This document shows positions 7,844-15,522 of a stretch of DNA of 43,185 nt, one piece after another. Each line of letters opens with the position of its first letter. The stretch's first letter is position 1. Origin of the DNA: JACKBJ01 sp964549495 (GTDB lineage Bacteria; Chloroflexota; Anaerolineae; Epilineales; Epilineaceae). The notes under the pieces are model-generated. The model was not told the origin of the DNA, searched no databases, and saw nothing but the letters and a program-made list of their open reading frames with translations. A program made the translations under genes and the position numbers. The DNA is taken from contig CAZJWJ010000038.1 in NCBI GenBank assembly GCA_964549495.1, positions 1 to 43,185 on the forward strand, read 5' to 3'.

Positions 7844-8647
7844 CTACTTGAGGCAGATCTCGACACTGACCGCGTCGACAAGCCACGTCACTCCATCGGG
7901 AGGGCGTGCCTCTGGATCTCTCTCCGTAGCAGCCCCTATGAACATCTCCCAGTCCACCGAGGTAATGTATGTGCCCGGATCGCGCTCTTCGCACCACAAG
8001 TGTTGCCAATCCTCTCTGGCATCTGAGCCGCGCAACTCCAAGTAGCAGTCGGTATCAATGCCGAACCAGAGATGGTCTTCGGGGCCGATTTGAGATTCGT
8101 CGCCATGCCCTGCAATCCACGCCCCGATCCGTACACCTTCGAAACGGTCCCGTGGAATTGCGGAGAACTCCTCGGATTGAATCGACACGCTGTATCGATC
8201 TGCATCGGTAGGGCTGAGCGCGAGCATCTTGTCGCCATGCCTTGGGGAGATGCCAGCCAGGCGGCCGTCTACAACATAGACACCCGGCAATGGGTCCTCG
8301 CCTGAACGCGGCACCGTCCAATTCTCTAGATCATCCTCGAAACTGCCATTGGACAAGACATGGTGGCATCCCGTCAACGTCGGCTGTCTCGTAGGGACTG
8401 GCGTTGGCGGTCTCAAGATCTCCTGGCCAGCCGTCAGTGGCAAGAAGGAGAACCAGCGCTCCGGCGTTGGGGTAGCATCCTGCGCGATGCCGGCTCGCTC
8501 ACCCAGTTGGCTTGAGACCGCAGTAAGGTGAGCGCGAGGGCCAATCAGGGCCTCCAATAGGAGGCCGACAATAGCCAGAGCTAGGCCGCCAATGATAAGC
8601 TGGCCGAGGCGGAGGCCTGAACCTGAGGTGAAGGGTACTTTCCACAT
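7844..8647 (-). CDS. Membrane-anchored extracellular protein with a carbohydrate-binding-like domain
   Basis: 267 residues. One N-terminal helix (LIIGGLALAIVGLLLEALIG, ~16-35) probably anchors the protein, followed by a linker containing ATPTPERWFSFLPLTA and PPTPVPTRQPT. The exported domain begins at LSNGSFEDDLENWTV (~98-112), a start typical of jelly-roll carbohydrate-binding or galactose-binding-like modules, and continues to a C-terminal WLVDAVSVEICLK strand. The start ATG has AGGAGGG five bases upstream. The FLPL motif after the Pro/Thr linker matches other exported proteins in this window. Ligand unknown. Confidence 0.6.
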   Translation of the reverse strand: MWKVPFTSGSGLRLGQLIIGGLALAIVGLLLEALIGPRAHLTAVSSQLGERAGIAQDATPTPERWFSFLPLTAGQEILRPPTPVPTRQPTLTGCHHVLSNGSFEDDLENWTVPRSGEDPLPGVYVVDGRLAGISPRHGDKMLALSPTDADRYSVSIQSEEFSAIPRDRFEGVRIGAWIAGHGDESQIGPEDHLWFGIDTDCYLELRGSDAREDWQHLWCEERDPGTYITSVDWEMFIGAATERDPEARPPDGVTWLVDAVSVEICLK

Positions 8648-8671
8648 TGCCGCCCTCCTGATGCTGTTCGT

Positions 8672-8742
8672 CAGCGATGTCGAGATGACCGCGCCTAGAG
8701 CCTACACGCCCCAGGCTTGAACGGCCGTCCGAAACATCGCTG
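8672..8742. repeat. Inverted repeat between two minus-strand genes
   Basis: Arms CAGCGATGT (8672-8680) and ACATCGCTG (8734-8742) are exact inverted copies. An inner pair AGCCT/AGGCT lies between them. It sits between the stop of the 8781-9008 gene and the start of the 7844-8647 gene, so it may be a terminator or a small foldback element. It does not carry attC core motifs. Confidence 0.4.
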
Positions 8743-8780
8743 AATCGGCGACGATGGCCCTGCGCTGGCAGATGTCGGTG

Positions 8781-9008
8781 CTATTCCACTACCTGGAAGA
8801 TGACGAACTCCGACGGTGAGCGCAAGAACCTGATCTTCTTGCCGTTGGCGTCAGCAGCGGCCTGGAGCCGCTTCTTGACCGTCTGGCGGGTCGCGCCTTC
8901 GTCAGCGACGACCAGCTTGCCGCCGGAGCCGAGGCGGGCGGAGTACACCTTGAGCCGCTTTCCACACCAACGGTTGACGAACTCGAGGCGGGTGCGGGTC
9001 GTGGCCAC
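8781..9008 (-). CDS. Small basic protein of unknown function
   Basis: A 75-residue Lys/Arg-rich protein, probably cytosolic. It contains RLEFVNRWCGKRLKVYSARL, a GGKLVVADEGATRQTVKKRL segment and a final FLRSPSEFVIFQVV strand, consistent with a compact alpha/beta fold. I do not recognise the family. The start is a GTG at 9008 preceded by GGAG/GAGG; a -10-like TATCAT at 9044-9039 would give a leader of about 25 bases. The frame extends upstream to 9119 but without coding support. The FVNRW peptide and its DNA are shared with the stump at 6821-6928. Confidence 0.5.
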   Translation of the reverse strand: MATTRTRLEFVNRWCGKRLKVYSARLGSGGKLVVADEGATRQTVKKRLQAAADANGKKIRFLRSPSEFVIFQVVE

Positions 9009-9386
9009 GAGCCTCGCTCCGGAACAAAAATGCTCTTGATGATACAGAGCTGGCGGACGTGACCTCCGCCGGCCCTGACTCGCCTGTGACTGCAACACTT
9101 CTGAGTGTCTGATGGTCACGTCATCGAAGCGTTGCAGCCCCCCGCTCTGGCGAGCCCACTTAGAGCGTTTAACAATACCTCCCGCCGGCTGCGCCCGGGT
9201 CTCGCGCCCGCATGCTGCGCCGGAAGCGCCTGCCGGTGCTCAGCGTGGCGCTGCCACGCCTCCGCGCCGTCAGCCGCTCCCGACTTGCCTGCGAACTCGA
9301 TCCCTCGGGCTCGCTCGGCGTCGGTATTGTTAGACGCTCCTAGAACTTGCCGATCGGCTCGTTCCGCGCGGCATCATCCGACCACG
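9009..9386. other. Gene-free stretch holding the 177-bp foldback element
   Basis: No convincing gene lies here. Apart from the possible minus-strand promoter TATCAT at 9044-9039, its main content is the near-palindrome at 9163-9339 described separately. Confidence 0.5.
9163..9339. repeat. attC-like foldback element (integron recombination-site candidate) or MITE
   Basis: The ends are GAGCGTTTAACAATACC (9163-9179) and GGTATTGTTAGACGCTC (9323-9339), inverted copies with one mismatch in 17. The inner half-sites GTTTAAC and GTTAGAC fit the attC core boxes RYYYAAC and GTTRRRY, with the AA/TT next to them as in real attC sites. The centre at 9251 is also the centre of a perfect inner hairpin GCGTGGC-GCT-GCCACGC (9243-9259), and the arms between stay partly complementary, so the whole 177 bases can fold as one hairpin. 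This is longer than most attC sites. A non-autonomous element with terminal inverted repeats is the alternative. Confidence 0.5.
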
Positions 9387-10001
9387 TCACGGACTTGCGA
9401 TACAGCTCACGCCCAGCTGGGCTCCCACGTAACGGGCCTCTTCCATGCAGACTTGGGCTTCGTCGAGACTGATCGGCCTGATGTCGACGGTGTCGGGAAC
9501 ATGCGTCTGTGGATCAGTGGTTCCATGCCAATGCGCGCATCCGGTTCCATAGGGCTGGTTGTAGTAGCCGCCCATGTCAAAAGTGTAGATCCTGCCAGTA
9601 GAGGGGTCGAGGTCCGTCTGGAGTTGCCAGTAGATCCGCGTCGGCGTGACCTCGCAAACGTTCTCGTCGGCTGGTATTGGGAACAGGGTCTCGAGTGAGA
9701 ATGCGGACAAGTTCTCCCCAGCCCAGCAGGGGCACTGGGCGATGTACTGTGGCGTGCATACTTCCGTGCCGTCCGGCAGCGTGCCCGTGGCCCACTGCTC
9801 AGGATCCCCGTGCCCGACGTGCACTTCGTGTGCCCTGGCCGGGACGTTGATCACGCGTCCATAAGAAGTGTCGGGAACGCCGTTGACGACGCCGACATCC
9901 GATACGTGACAGATCGCAAACTTCTCCTGCCCAGCGCGAGCCGGAACCGCGAGGACAAGCGCGGTCACAACTACTCCTACGAGAGTCAGCACCCGAATCA
10001 C
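9387..10001 (-). CDS. Secreted protein with an ICH...HGD motif
   Basis: 204 residues with a clear signal peptide (VIRVLTLVGVVVTALVLAVPARAG, cleaved near residue 23). The mature start KFAICHVSD, followed by a GRVINVPARAHEVHVGHGD segment, matches the short extracellular module ICHxPPG...HxxHGD seen in many secreted bacterial proteins. A second part has several Cys (CTPQYIAQCPCW, CIASP) that could form disulfides. The GTG at 10001 is chosen because AGGAG lies eight bases upstream and it opens the signal peptide. Function unknown. It is flanked by the attC-like element. Confidence 0.6.
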   Translation of the reverse strand: MIRVLTLVGVVVTALVLAVPARAGQEKFAICHVSDVGVVNGVPDTSYGRVINVPARAHEVHVGHGDPEQWATGTLPDGTEVCTPQYIAQCPCWAGENLSAFSLETLFPIPADENVCEVTPTRIYWQLQTDLDPSTGRIYTFDMGGYYNQPYGTGCAHWHGTTDPQTHVPDTVDIRPISLDEAQVCMEEARYVGAQLGVSCIASP

Positions 10002-10192
10002 TATCCATTCTCCTGGCTGGTTGTCGATGTTGACGCGAGTAGACAGTCCTGCCACGGCGATCCTTGCACCGTCACCGACTCGGTTCAAGGCTCTCCGGAT
10101 GGGATTCTATCGGGTCTGTCAAGCGAAGTGCTCCACAGGAGCACCGAGGAGGAGGGATAGCCCGATCAGCAGGTCGCCGCCCTAGCCAACCA

Positions 10193-10552
10193 TCAGTGCA
10201 ACGGCGGCCCAACGATCTCGATCCCAAAGCGTGCGGCGGCCTCCGTAAGTGCAGCCGCGGCTTCAGGCGTTGGAGGGCCGGACGGATCTGGCAGTTCGAC
10301 CCGCTCTGCCGGCCGCGCCACTTCGAGCACGAATCGCTCGAAGTCGCCCGGCGCGGTGATCGTCTGCCAGCGACCGCCCTCCGGCGACTCGCCTTGGGCG
10401 GCGCGATGCTCGAGGATCGAGATCTTGTCGCTACCGTCGGATCTGGAGATTCGGACGGTCACCAGGGTGTCGAGAAACCACAGGTAGCTCGCCACGATAC
10501 GCTCGCTGTCTATTCGACGACTTGGAAGACGACCTTCAATCAGGGCCTTCAT
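10193..10552 (-). pseudogene. Cupin-family protein lacking its metal-binding core
   Basis: 119 residues. The N-terminal half (ASYLWFLDTLVTVRISRSDG, then ISILEHRAAQGESP) matches the start of a family of small cupins, and the C-terminal half (GGRWQTITAPGDFERFVLE, then a PTPEAAAALTEAAARFGIEIVGPPL ending) matches the end. The His-rich barrel (HxH...E...H) and glycine turns expected between them are missing, as if an in-frame deletion joined two ESP/SP-like sites. It begins 17 bases inside the end of the Nudix gene (ATG at 10552; no good ribosome binding site). It probably cannot bind metal. It may be a decayed or repurposed gene. Confidence 0.5.
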
Positions 10553-11015
10553 CGAGGTGATACCAATGCACCTCCTGCTCGACGACTCGCTCCCCCTCGT
10601 AGACGAAGCGGCCCGAGAAGAAACCAGGTATATCAAGCCATTTGAGGAATGTGCGATCCCCTTCCCAAAGCGGCAAGTCGAGCAGCTCGTCGTCCGGAAT
10701 CCATCGCAGAACTCCTTCCGGTGAGTCGATCAGCTCGCCCTCGAAGTCGGTGACGACATATAGGAACGTGTACCAGTCGTCGTCACCGGCAAAGCCGGGA
10801 AAGGTGATCATCCCACGAAGGTCTGGGTTGCGGGCGATGAGCCCGCTCTCCTCGCGGATCTCGCGGATGGCACACTGCTCGGGGGACTCGCCAGGCTCGA
10901 ACTTGCCACCCAGGCCGTTCCACTTGCCGGCGTGCATGTCGCCTGGCTTCTTGATTCGGTGGAGCATGAGCGTCCGACCCGCCCGCCGGACATAGCAGAG
11001 CGTGGCCAGCTTCAT
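10536..11015 (-). CDS. Nudix hydrolase (MutT/8-oxo-dGTPase-like)
   Basis: 159 residues, cytosolic. The Nudix box is complete: G37-KFEPG-E43-SPEQCAI-R51-E52-I-R-E55-E56-S-G58-L, so nucleoside-diphosphate-linked substrates are expected to be hydrolysed with Mg2+ bound by the box. The start (MKLATLCYVRRAGRTLMLHR) and the preceding WNGLGGKFEPGE are typical of the MutT-like 8-oxo-purine group. Its ATG overlaps the nadE stop by four bases (ATGA), so the two are translationally coupled. A house-cleaning or NAD-related substrate is plausible but unproven. Confidence 0.88.
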   Translation of the reverse strand: MKLATLCYVRRAGRTLMLHRIKKPGDMHAGKWNGLGGKFEPGESPEQCAIREIREESGLIARNPDLRGMITFPGFAGDDDWYTFLYVVTDFEGELIDSPEGVLRWIPDDELLDLPLWEGDRTFLKWLDIPGFFSGRFVYEGERVVEQEVHWYHLDEGPD

Positions 11016-12760
11016 CCTCGGTGTTCACCCTTCGTGATCGGCATCCGGCGCTCGCGGCCGAAGGCGCGGGGGGTGATCTTGACGCCGGGCGGGCTCTGGC
11101 GGCGCTTGTGCTCGGCGCGATCGACCAGGCGGGCCACGCGCTCGACGGTGGCGCGGTCGAAGCCCTGGGCGACGATGTCCTCGACGCTGGATTCGCGCTC
11201 GACGTAGCGCGTCAGAATCGGGTCGAGCAGCTCGTAGGGCGGCAGGCTGTCGGCGTCCAGCTGGTCGGGGCGGAGCTCGGCCGAAGGGGGACGGGTGATG
11301 GAATGCTCGGGGATGATCGCGCCTAGCTGGTTGCGCCAGCGGGCCAGGGCGAAGACCTGGAGCTTGGAGACGTCCTTGAGCGGGGCGAAGCCGCCGGCCA
11401 TGTCGCCGTATAGGGTGGCGTAGCCCACGCTCATCTCGCTCTTGTTGCCCGTGGCCAGGGGCAGCCAGCCGAACTTGTTGGACAGGGCCATCACCACCAG
11501 GCCGCGCAGGCGGGATTGGATGTTCTCCTCGGTCACGTCCGGCTCGCGGCCGGCCAGGACCGGCGCCAGCATGTCCAGGCAGGCCTGGAAGGCCTCGTCG
11601 ATGGGCACGGTGTGCAGGTCCAGACCGCTCAGCTCCGCCATGGCCTCGGCGTCGGCCAGACTCTCGGGCGAGGAGTAGCGGGCCGGCATGGCCACCCCGT
11701 GCACCCGCTCGGCGCCCAGCGCGTCGACCGCCAGGGCGGCGGTGAGCGCCGAGTCGATGCCGCCGGAGAGGCCCAGCACCACGTCGGTGAAGCCGTTCTT
11801 GGTGACATAATCGCGGATGCCGAGCAGCAGGCCGGCCCAGATCTCGGCCGGTCCCTCCAGCAGCTCCGGCGCATCGCGCGGTGGCGGCGGCGGGAGCACA
11901 TCGGCCCGCGCCTCGTCCTCGACCGGCAACCTGATCTCCGGCGTCGTCGCCGGATCGTGGCGCATCAAGCGGGCCTTGCGGATGCGGGGGTCCAGCAGGC
12001 GGTCGCGCAGGATCTCCTCCGGGTTGAGGTCGACGCAGAAGCGGTCCTCGGCCATCGAGGCGCCGCGGGCCAGGACCAGGCCGTCCGGGTCGAGCACCAG
12101 GCTGTTGCCGTCGAAGAGCAGCTCGTCCTGGCCTCCGACCAGGTTGCAGAAGACCACGAAAGCGCCCGTGTCGCCGGCCCGGGTGGCCAGCATGCGCTCG
12201 CGGTAGGCCGGCTTGCCCAGGTGGTAGGGTGAGGCCGAGAGGTTCACCAGGACCTCGGCGCCGGCCAGAGCCTGCAGCTGGGGCGGGCCGGCCGCGTACC
12301 AGATGTCCTCGCAGATGCTCACCCCGATCTTCACCCCGCCCAGGTCGTAGACCGGAAAGCGCCGGCCCTCGCCGAAGTAGCGATGCTCGTCGAAGACCCC
12401 GTAGTTGGGCAGGTAGGCCTTGTGGTAGATGTCCACCAGCCGGCCCTCGTGCAGCAGGGCCGCCGCGTTGTAGAGCTCGTCGCCCCGGTGGTGCGGGAAG
12501 CCGACCAGGGCCGTCAGGCCGCGCGAGGCCTGGGCCAATTCGTCGACCGCCGCCCGGCAGTCGCGGATGAAGCCGGGCCGGAGCAGCAGGTCCTCCGGCG
12601 GGTAGCCCGAGAGCGTCAGCTCGGGCAGCACCAAGAGCCGGGCGCCGGCCGCGCGGGCCGCGTCCATGTCCTCGGCCGCCGCGCGCGCATTGCCCGCCAC
12701 GTCGCCGACCAAGAGGTTGCGCTGCGAGAGCATCACGCGCAGCCGCCGGGCAGAAGCCAT
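11012..12760 (-). CDS. nadE: Glutamine-dependent NAD+ synthetase
   Basis: Converts nicotinate adenine dinucleotide to NAD+ using ATP and glutamine; cytosolic. 582 residues in two domains. The N-terminal nitrilase-type glutaminase has the triad Glu47 (VLPELTL), Lys114 (YHKAYLPNYG) and Cys150 (VSICEDIWY). The C-terminal synthetase has the pyrophosphate loop LSGGIDSALT (residues 331-340) and LATGNKSEMSVGYATLYGD. The ATG at 12760 has GGAGG seven bases upstream. A -10-like TACAAT lies at 12797-12792. It leads a minus-strand operon with the Nudix gene and is divergent from the AI-2E-family gene. Confidence 0.95.
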   Translation of the reverse strand: MASARRLRVMLSQRNLLVGDVAGNARAAAEDMDAARAAGARLLVLPELTLSGYPPEDLLLRPGFIRDCRAAVDELAQASRGLTALVGFPHHRGDELYNAAALLHEGRLVDIYHKAYLPNYGVFDEHRYFGEGRRFPVYDLGGVKIGVSICEDIWYAAGPPQLQALAGAEVLVNLSASPYHLGKPAYRERMLATRAGDTGAFVVFCNLVGGQDELLFDGNSLVLDPDGLVLARGASMAEDRFCVDLNPEEILRDRLLDPRIRKARLMRHDPATTPEIRLPVEDEARADVLPPPPPRDAPELLEGPAEIWAGLLLGIRDYVTKNGFTDVVLGLSGGIDSALTAALAVDALGAERVHGVAMPARYSSPESLADAEAMAELSGLDLHTVPIDEAFQACLDMLAPVLAGREPDVTEENIQSRLRGLVVMALSNKFGWLPLATGNKSEMSVGYATLYGDMAGGFAPLKDVSKLQVFALARWRNQLGAIIPEHSITRPPSAELRPDQLDADSLPPYELLDPILTRYVERESSVEDIVAQGFDRATVERVARLVDRAEHKRRQSPPGVKITPRAFGRERRMPITKGEHRG

Positions 12761-12791
12761 GCTGATTCCTCCAGATGCAGGGTGGGTCCAG

Positions 12792-12797
12792 ATTGTA
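12792..12797 (-). promoter_or_regulatory. -10 box of nadE
   Basis: On the minus strand this reads TACAAT, 31 bases before the nadE ATG, leaving room for a short leader with the GGAGG ribosome binding site. No clear -35 element is visible. Confidence 0.45.
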
Positions 12798-12933
12798 CCG
12801 GAAGCCTGCCCGTGCGCGCGATCCGAGGAGGCCGAGCTCACCGCAACCAGGTCGCCGGTGGGCTCGCCCGACATCGGCTGCTCTGCTATGTTCAGCCCGC
12901 CATACCCGAGGTCCCCTGCAGGGAGCGCGAGCC

Positions 12934-14235
12934 ATGACGCAGCAGCCGCCGGTCGAGCCGCCCGCCGGCGAGGGCGAAGGCGCGTCGTCCGACGCCGATT
13001 CCCGCGCGCCGTCTCACGCGGAAGCGCAAGACTCCTTCGACAGTGCGGGTCCGGAGGACCCGGAAGGTCTAGGCTCGCCGGCCATGCTGGCCGTGCTCAG
13101 CGAGATGGGCGGCGAGCGCTTCAGCCGCGCCTGGCTCTTGGGCATCCTGGTGGTGGTGGCCATCGCCTTCTTCTGGATGCTGCGCGTCTTCGTCACGCCC
13201 ATCATCGTGGCGGCCGTCTTCAGCAGCCTGGCCTATCCCCTCCAGCAGCGCCTGACCCGGCTCTTGCGCGGGCGCCGCGGCATCGCGGCCCTGCTGAGCA
13301 TCGGCATCCTGATCCTGGGCGTGCTGATCCCCTTCTACATCACCGTCAACCTGGTCTTCGTCGAAGCCGTGCGCTTCGTCGAGACTTCGCAGCCGGCCGT
13401 CGAGGCGGCCATCGACCAGGGCGAGGTCTGGCTGGTCGACCTCGAGCGCTGGCGGGACGGGCTGCCCGAGCCCCTGCGCGAGGCCCTGGCCCCCGAGGCC
13501 TTCACCGACTTCGACTGGCTGTCCTCGGCCCGCGACGCGGCCGGTACCGCCGGCAACGTGCTGGCCGGCCTGATCAACCGCACCTCGCGCGGCACCGCCC
13601 AGCTGATCTTCGGGCTCTTCGTGGTGCTCTTCTCGATGTTCTACTTCTTCCGCGACGGCGAGCGCATGCTGGCCCGGCTGCGCTACCTGAGCCCGCTGGA
13701 CGCCTACTACGAGGACCTGCTGGCCGAGCGCCTGATCTCCATCTCGCGCGCCACCCTGCGCGGCTCGATCATCCTGGGCTTCATCCAGGGCGGCATCGGC
13801 GCCCTGACCCTGCTGGTGGCCGGCGTGCCGGCCGCCATCCTCTGGGGCATCGCCATGGTCGTCTTGTCGGTCATCCCCATCGTCGGCACCTGGCTGGTCA
13901 TGTACCCCATCGCCTTCGTCCAGCTGGTGCAGGGCCACTGGCTGAGCGCGCTCTTTATCTTCCTGGTCACGGCCATCCTCATCTCCAACATCGACAACCT
14001 CTTGCGCCCGCGGCTGGTGGGCCGTGGATCGGGCATGCACGATCTCCTGGTCTTCTTTGCCACCCTGGGCGGCATCAGCGTCTTCGGGGTGATGGGCTTC
14101 ATCGTGGGTCCCATCATCGCGGCCTTCTTCGTGGCGCTCCTGGACATCTATGCCCTGGAGTTCAAACCCCAGCTGGAGCGGCCGCCGCGTCAGCGCGAGG
14201 ATCCGCACCGGCCTGCCGGCGCCGCGAGCGGCTGA
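12934..14235 (+). CDS. AI-2E family transporter (PerM/YdiK-like permease)
   Basis: 433 residues. A hydrophilic acidic, Ser/Ala-rich N-terminal extension of about 65 residues precedes about eight membrane helices, including ILVVVAIAFFWML and IVAAVFSSLAYPL. The helices are interrupted by the large periplasmic-side segment (~residues 145-220) typical of the family. Conserved patches are the FYFFRDGERML segment and the helix pair around GGIGALTLLVAGVPAAILWG and PIVGTWLVMYP. The family name comes from E. coli TqsA, but most members have no proven substrate. The ATG at 12934 has GGGAG about nine bases upstream. It converges on the peptidase gene at 14341. Confidence 0.88.
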   Translation: MTQQPPVEPPAGEGEGASSDADSRAPSHAEAQDSFDSAGPEDPEGLGSPAMLAVLSEMGGERFSRAWLLGILVVVAIAFFWMLRVFVTPIIVAAVFSSLAYPLQQRLTRLLRGRRGIAALLSIGILILGVLIPFYITVNLVFVEAVRFVETSQPAVEAAIDQGEVWLVDLERWRDGLPEPLREALAPEAFTDFDWLSSARDAAGTAGNVLAGLINRTSRGTAQLIFGLFVVLFSMFYFFRDGERMLARLRYLSPLDAYYEDLLAERLISISRATLRGSIILGFIQGGIGALTLLVAGVPAAILWGIAMVVLSVIPIVGTWLVMYPIAFVQLVQGHWLSALFIFLVTAILISNIDNLLRPRLVGRGSGMHDLLVFFATLGGISVFGVMGFIVGPIIAAFFVALLDIYALEFKPQLERPPRQREDPHRPAGAASG

Positions 14236-14239
14236 TTCA

Positions 14240-14303
14240 CCGGCCGATCGGCCGGCGTTCCGAGCGAGGATTCTCGGATCCGCGCGTCGAGCCCTCGAGC
14301 GCG
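14240..14303. terminator. Bidirectional hairpin cluster between convergent genes
   Basis: CCGGCCGATCGGCCGG at 14240-14255 is a perfect 16-base palindrome. A second hairpin at 14281-14303 pairs CGCGCGTCGAG with CTCGAGCGCG (one bulge). They lie between the ends of the AI-2E-family gene and the minus-strand peptidase gene, as expected of a shared terminator. No T tract is seen. Confidence 0.5.
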
Positions 14304-14340
14304 GCGTCCGAATTGCGCCTCATTGTTGATTGACGGGCCC

Positions 14341-15522
14341 CTACCAGGCCTCGATCTCGACGCCCCGGCGCAGTTCCTCGATCCAGATGCGCTCCAGCTC
14401 GGTCAGCGTGTGGCCCGTGGCGGCTTGGTAGTCGGGCTGGATGCGGGCCTGCTCCTCGCCATCCGAATCGCGCCACCGCACTTCGAGCCGCGGCATGGCA
14501 AGCACCCGATCCAAGCCGATGCGCCCGATGAGCCAGTCGACGAAGGCGGTGCGGATGTTGTAGAGGCGGTCGCGTCGGGCGATGCAGGACTCGCCCGGCC
14601 GGGGCTGCAGGCCCGTCTCGTCGGTGATCGAGATCCACGCGCCGCGCTGCAGGTAATGCCGGGCCGCGGCCTGCCAGTCCGGCCAGCCCTGCCAGGCCAG
14701 GGCATAGCGGCCGGCGGCCCAGTTGGCGATGCCCTCGGTGAGCACGCCGTCGCCGACGAAGGCCTCGTCCAGGCTCAGGTGGTGGGCCATCTCGTGGGCC
14801 AGCACCGCCCGGATCTGCAGGTCCGAGGTCCGCTCGTCGATGAAGACCAAGAGCAGCGGCGGATCGCCCCGCACGGCCGCCAGACCGCGGGCCGGGCAGC
14901 GGGCCTCGTAGGCTCGGGTGAAGGCCAGCGCCACCTGGCCGCGGGGCAGCGGCCGGCCGTCCATGTTCCGGCGCACCTCGGCCAGGATGTCCTCCAGCCG
15001 CGGGGCCCAGCGCCGGGCCGTCTCGACCAAGAGGACGTCCTCGGGATCGGCCGCATGGACCTCGAAGTTGCGCGTCCGGGTGATGGCCTGGCGGCCCGCC
15101 AGCTCGGGCATCTCGGGCCAGTCGACCGCGCCGGGCAGCTCCGGGCGCCGGCCCGGCGGCTCGGGCGTGGCCGTGACCACGCGCGCGGTCGGGCTGGGCG
15201 CCTCGGCGTCGGGGCTCGAGGTGGCGGCTCCGGGCTCACTGGCGCGGGGCGAGGGCGAGCCGTCGGCCTCGGCGATCTCCCGCGCTGGCGTCGCATCCCC
15301 CGATCGCGAGGTCGCGGCCGGCGCGGGGCTCGCGGTCGCCTCGATGGCCGGCGAGGATCCACCCGCCAGCCGCTCCCGCGACCCGCCCAGCTGGCCGGGC
15401 GCCAGGAGCAGCAAGCCCAGCGCGATGCTGGCCGAGAGGCCGGCCAGCGCGGAGGCGGCCGCCAACAAGCCGCGCGCGCCGCGGCCGGCGCCGGAATCGC
15501 TGGCGTCTCGCGCTCGACTCAC
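14341..15522 (-). CDS. Exported or anchored metallopeptidase of the MA-like (HExxH) type
   Basis: 393 residues. A hydrophobic helix near the N-terminus (LAAASALAGLSASIALGLLLLA, ~20-41) exports or anchors it. A Ser/Pro/Thr/Ala-rich linker follows to ~135, then the catalytic domain with LAHEMAHHLS (His243-Glu244...His247) and a downstream Glu263 in LTEGIANWAAGRY as third zinc ligand, the gluzincin arrangement of the peptidase MA-like superfamily. The start is a GTG at 15522 overlapping the lipB stop by four bases (GTGA). It is last in the operon fmt - P/T-rich protein - lipB - peptidase. Substrate unknown. Confidence 0.8.
   Translation of the reverse strand: MSRARDASDSGAGRGARGLLAAASALAGLSASIALGLLLLAPGQLGGSRERLAGGSSPAIEATASPAPAATSRSGDATPAREIAEADGSPSPRASEPGAATSSPDAEAPSPTARVVTATPEPPGRRPELPGAVDWPEMPELAGRQAITRTRNFEVHAADPEDVLLVETARRWAPRLEDILAEVRRNMDGRPLPRGQVALAFTRAYEARCPARGLAAVRGDPPLLLVFIDERTSDLQIRAVLAHEMAHHLSLDEAFVGDGVLTEGIANWAAGRYALAWQGWPDWQAAARHYLQRGAWISITDETGLQPRPGESCIARRDRLYNIRTAFVDWLIGRIGLDRVLAMPRLEVRWRDSDGEEQARIQPDYQAATGHTLTELERIWIEELRRGVEIEAW

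Noticed and set aside
9105..9698. Plus-strand frame of 197 codons across the foldback element
   Set aside because: It crosses the non-coding palindrome and the antisense of the secreted-protein gene, with no start signal or family pattern.
11025..12935. 636-residue frame overlapping nadE on the same strand
   Set aside because: Out-of-frame Gly/Arg/Pro-rich translation of nadE.
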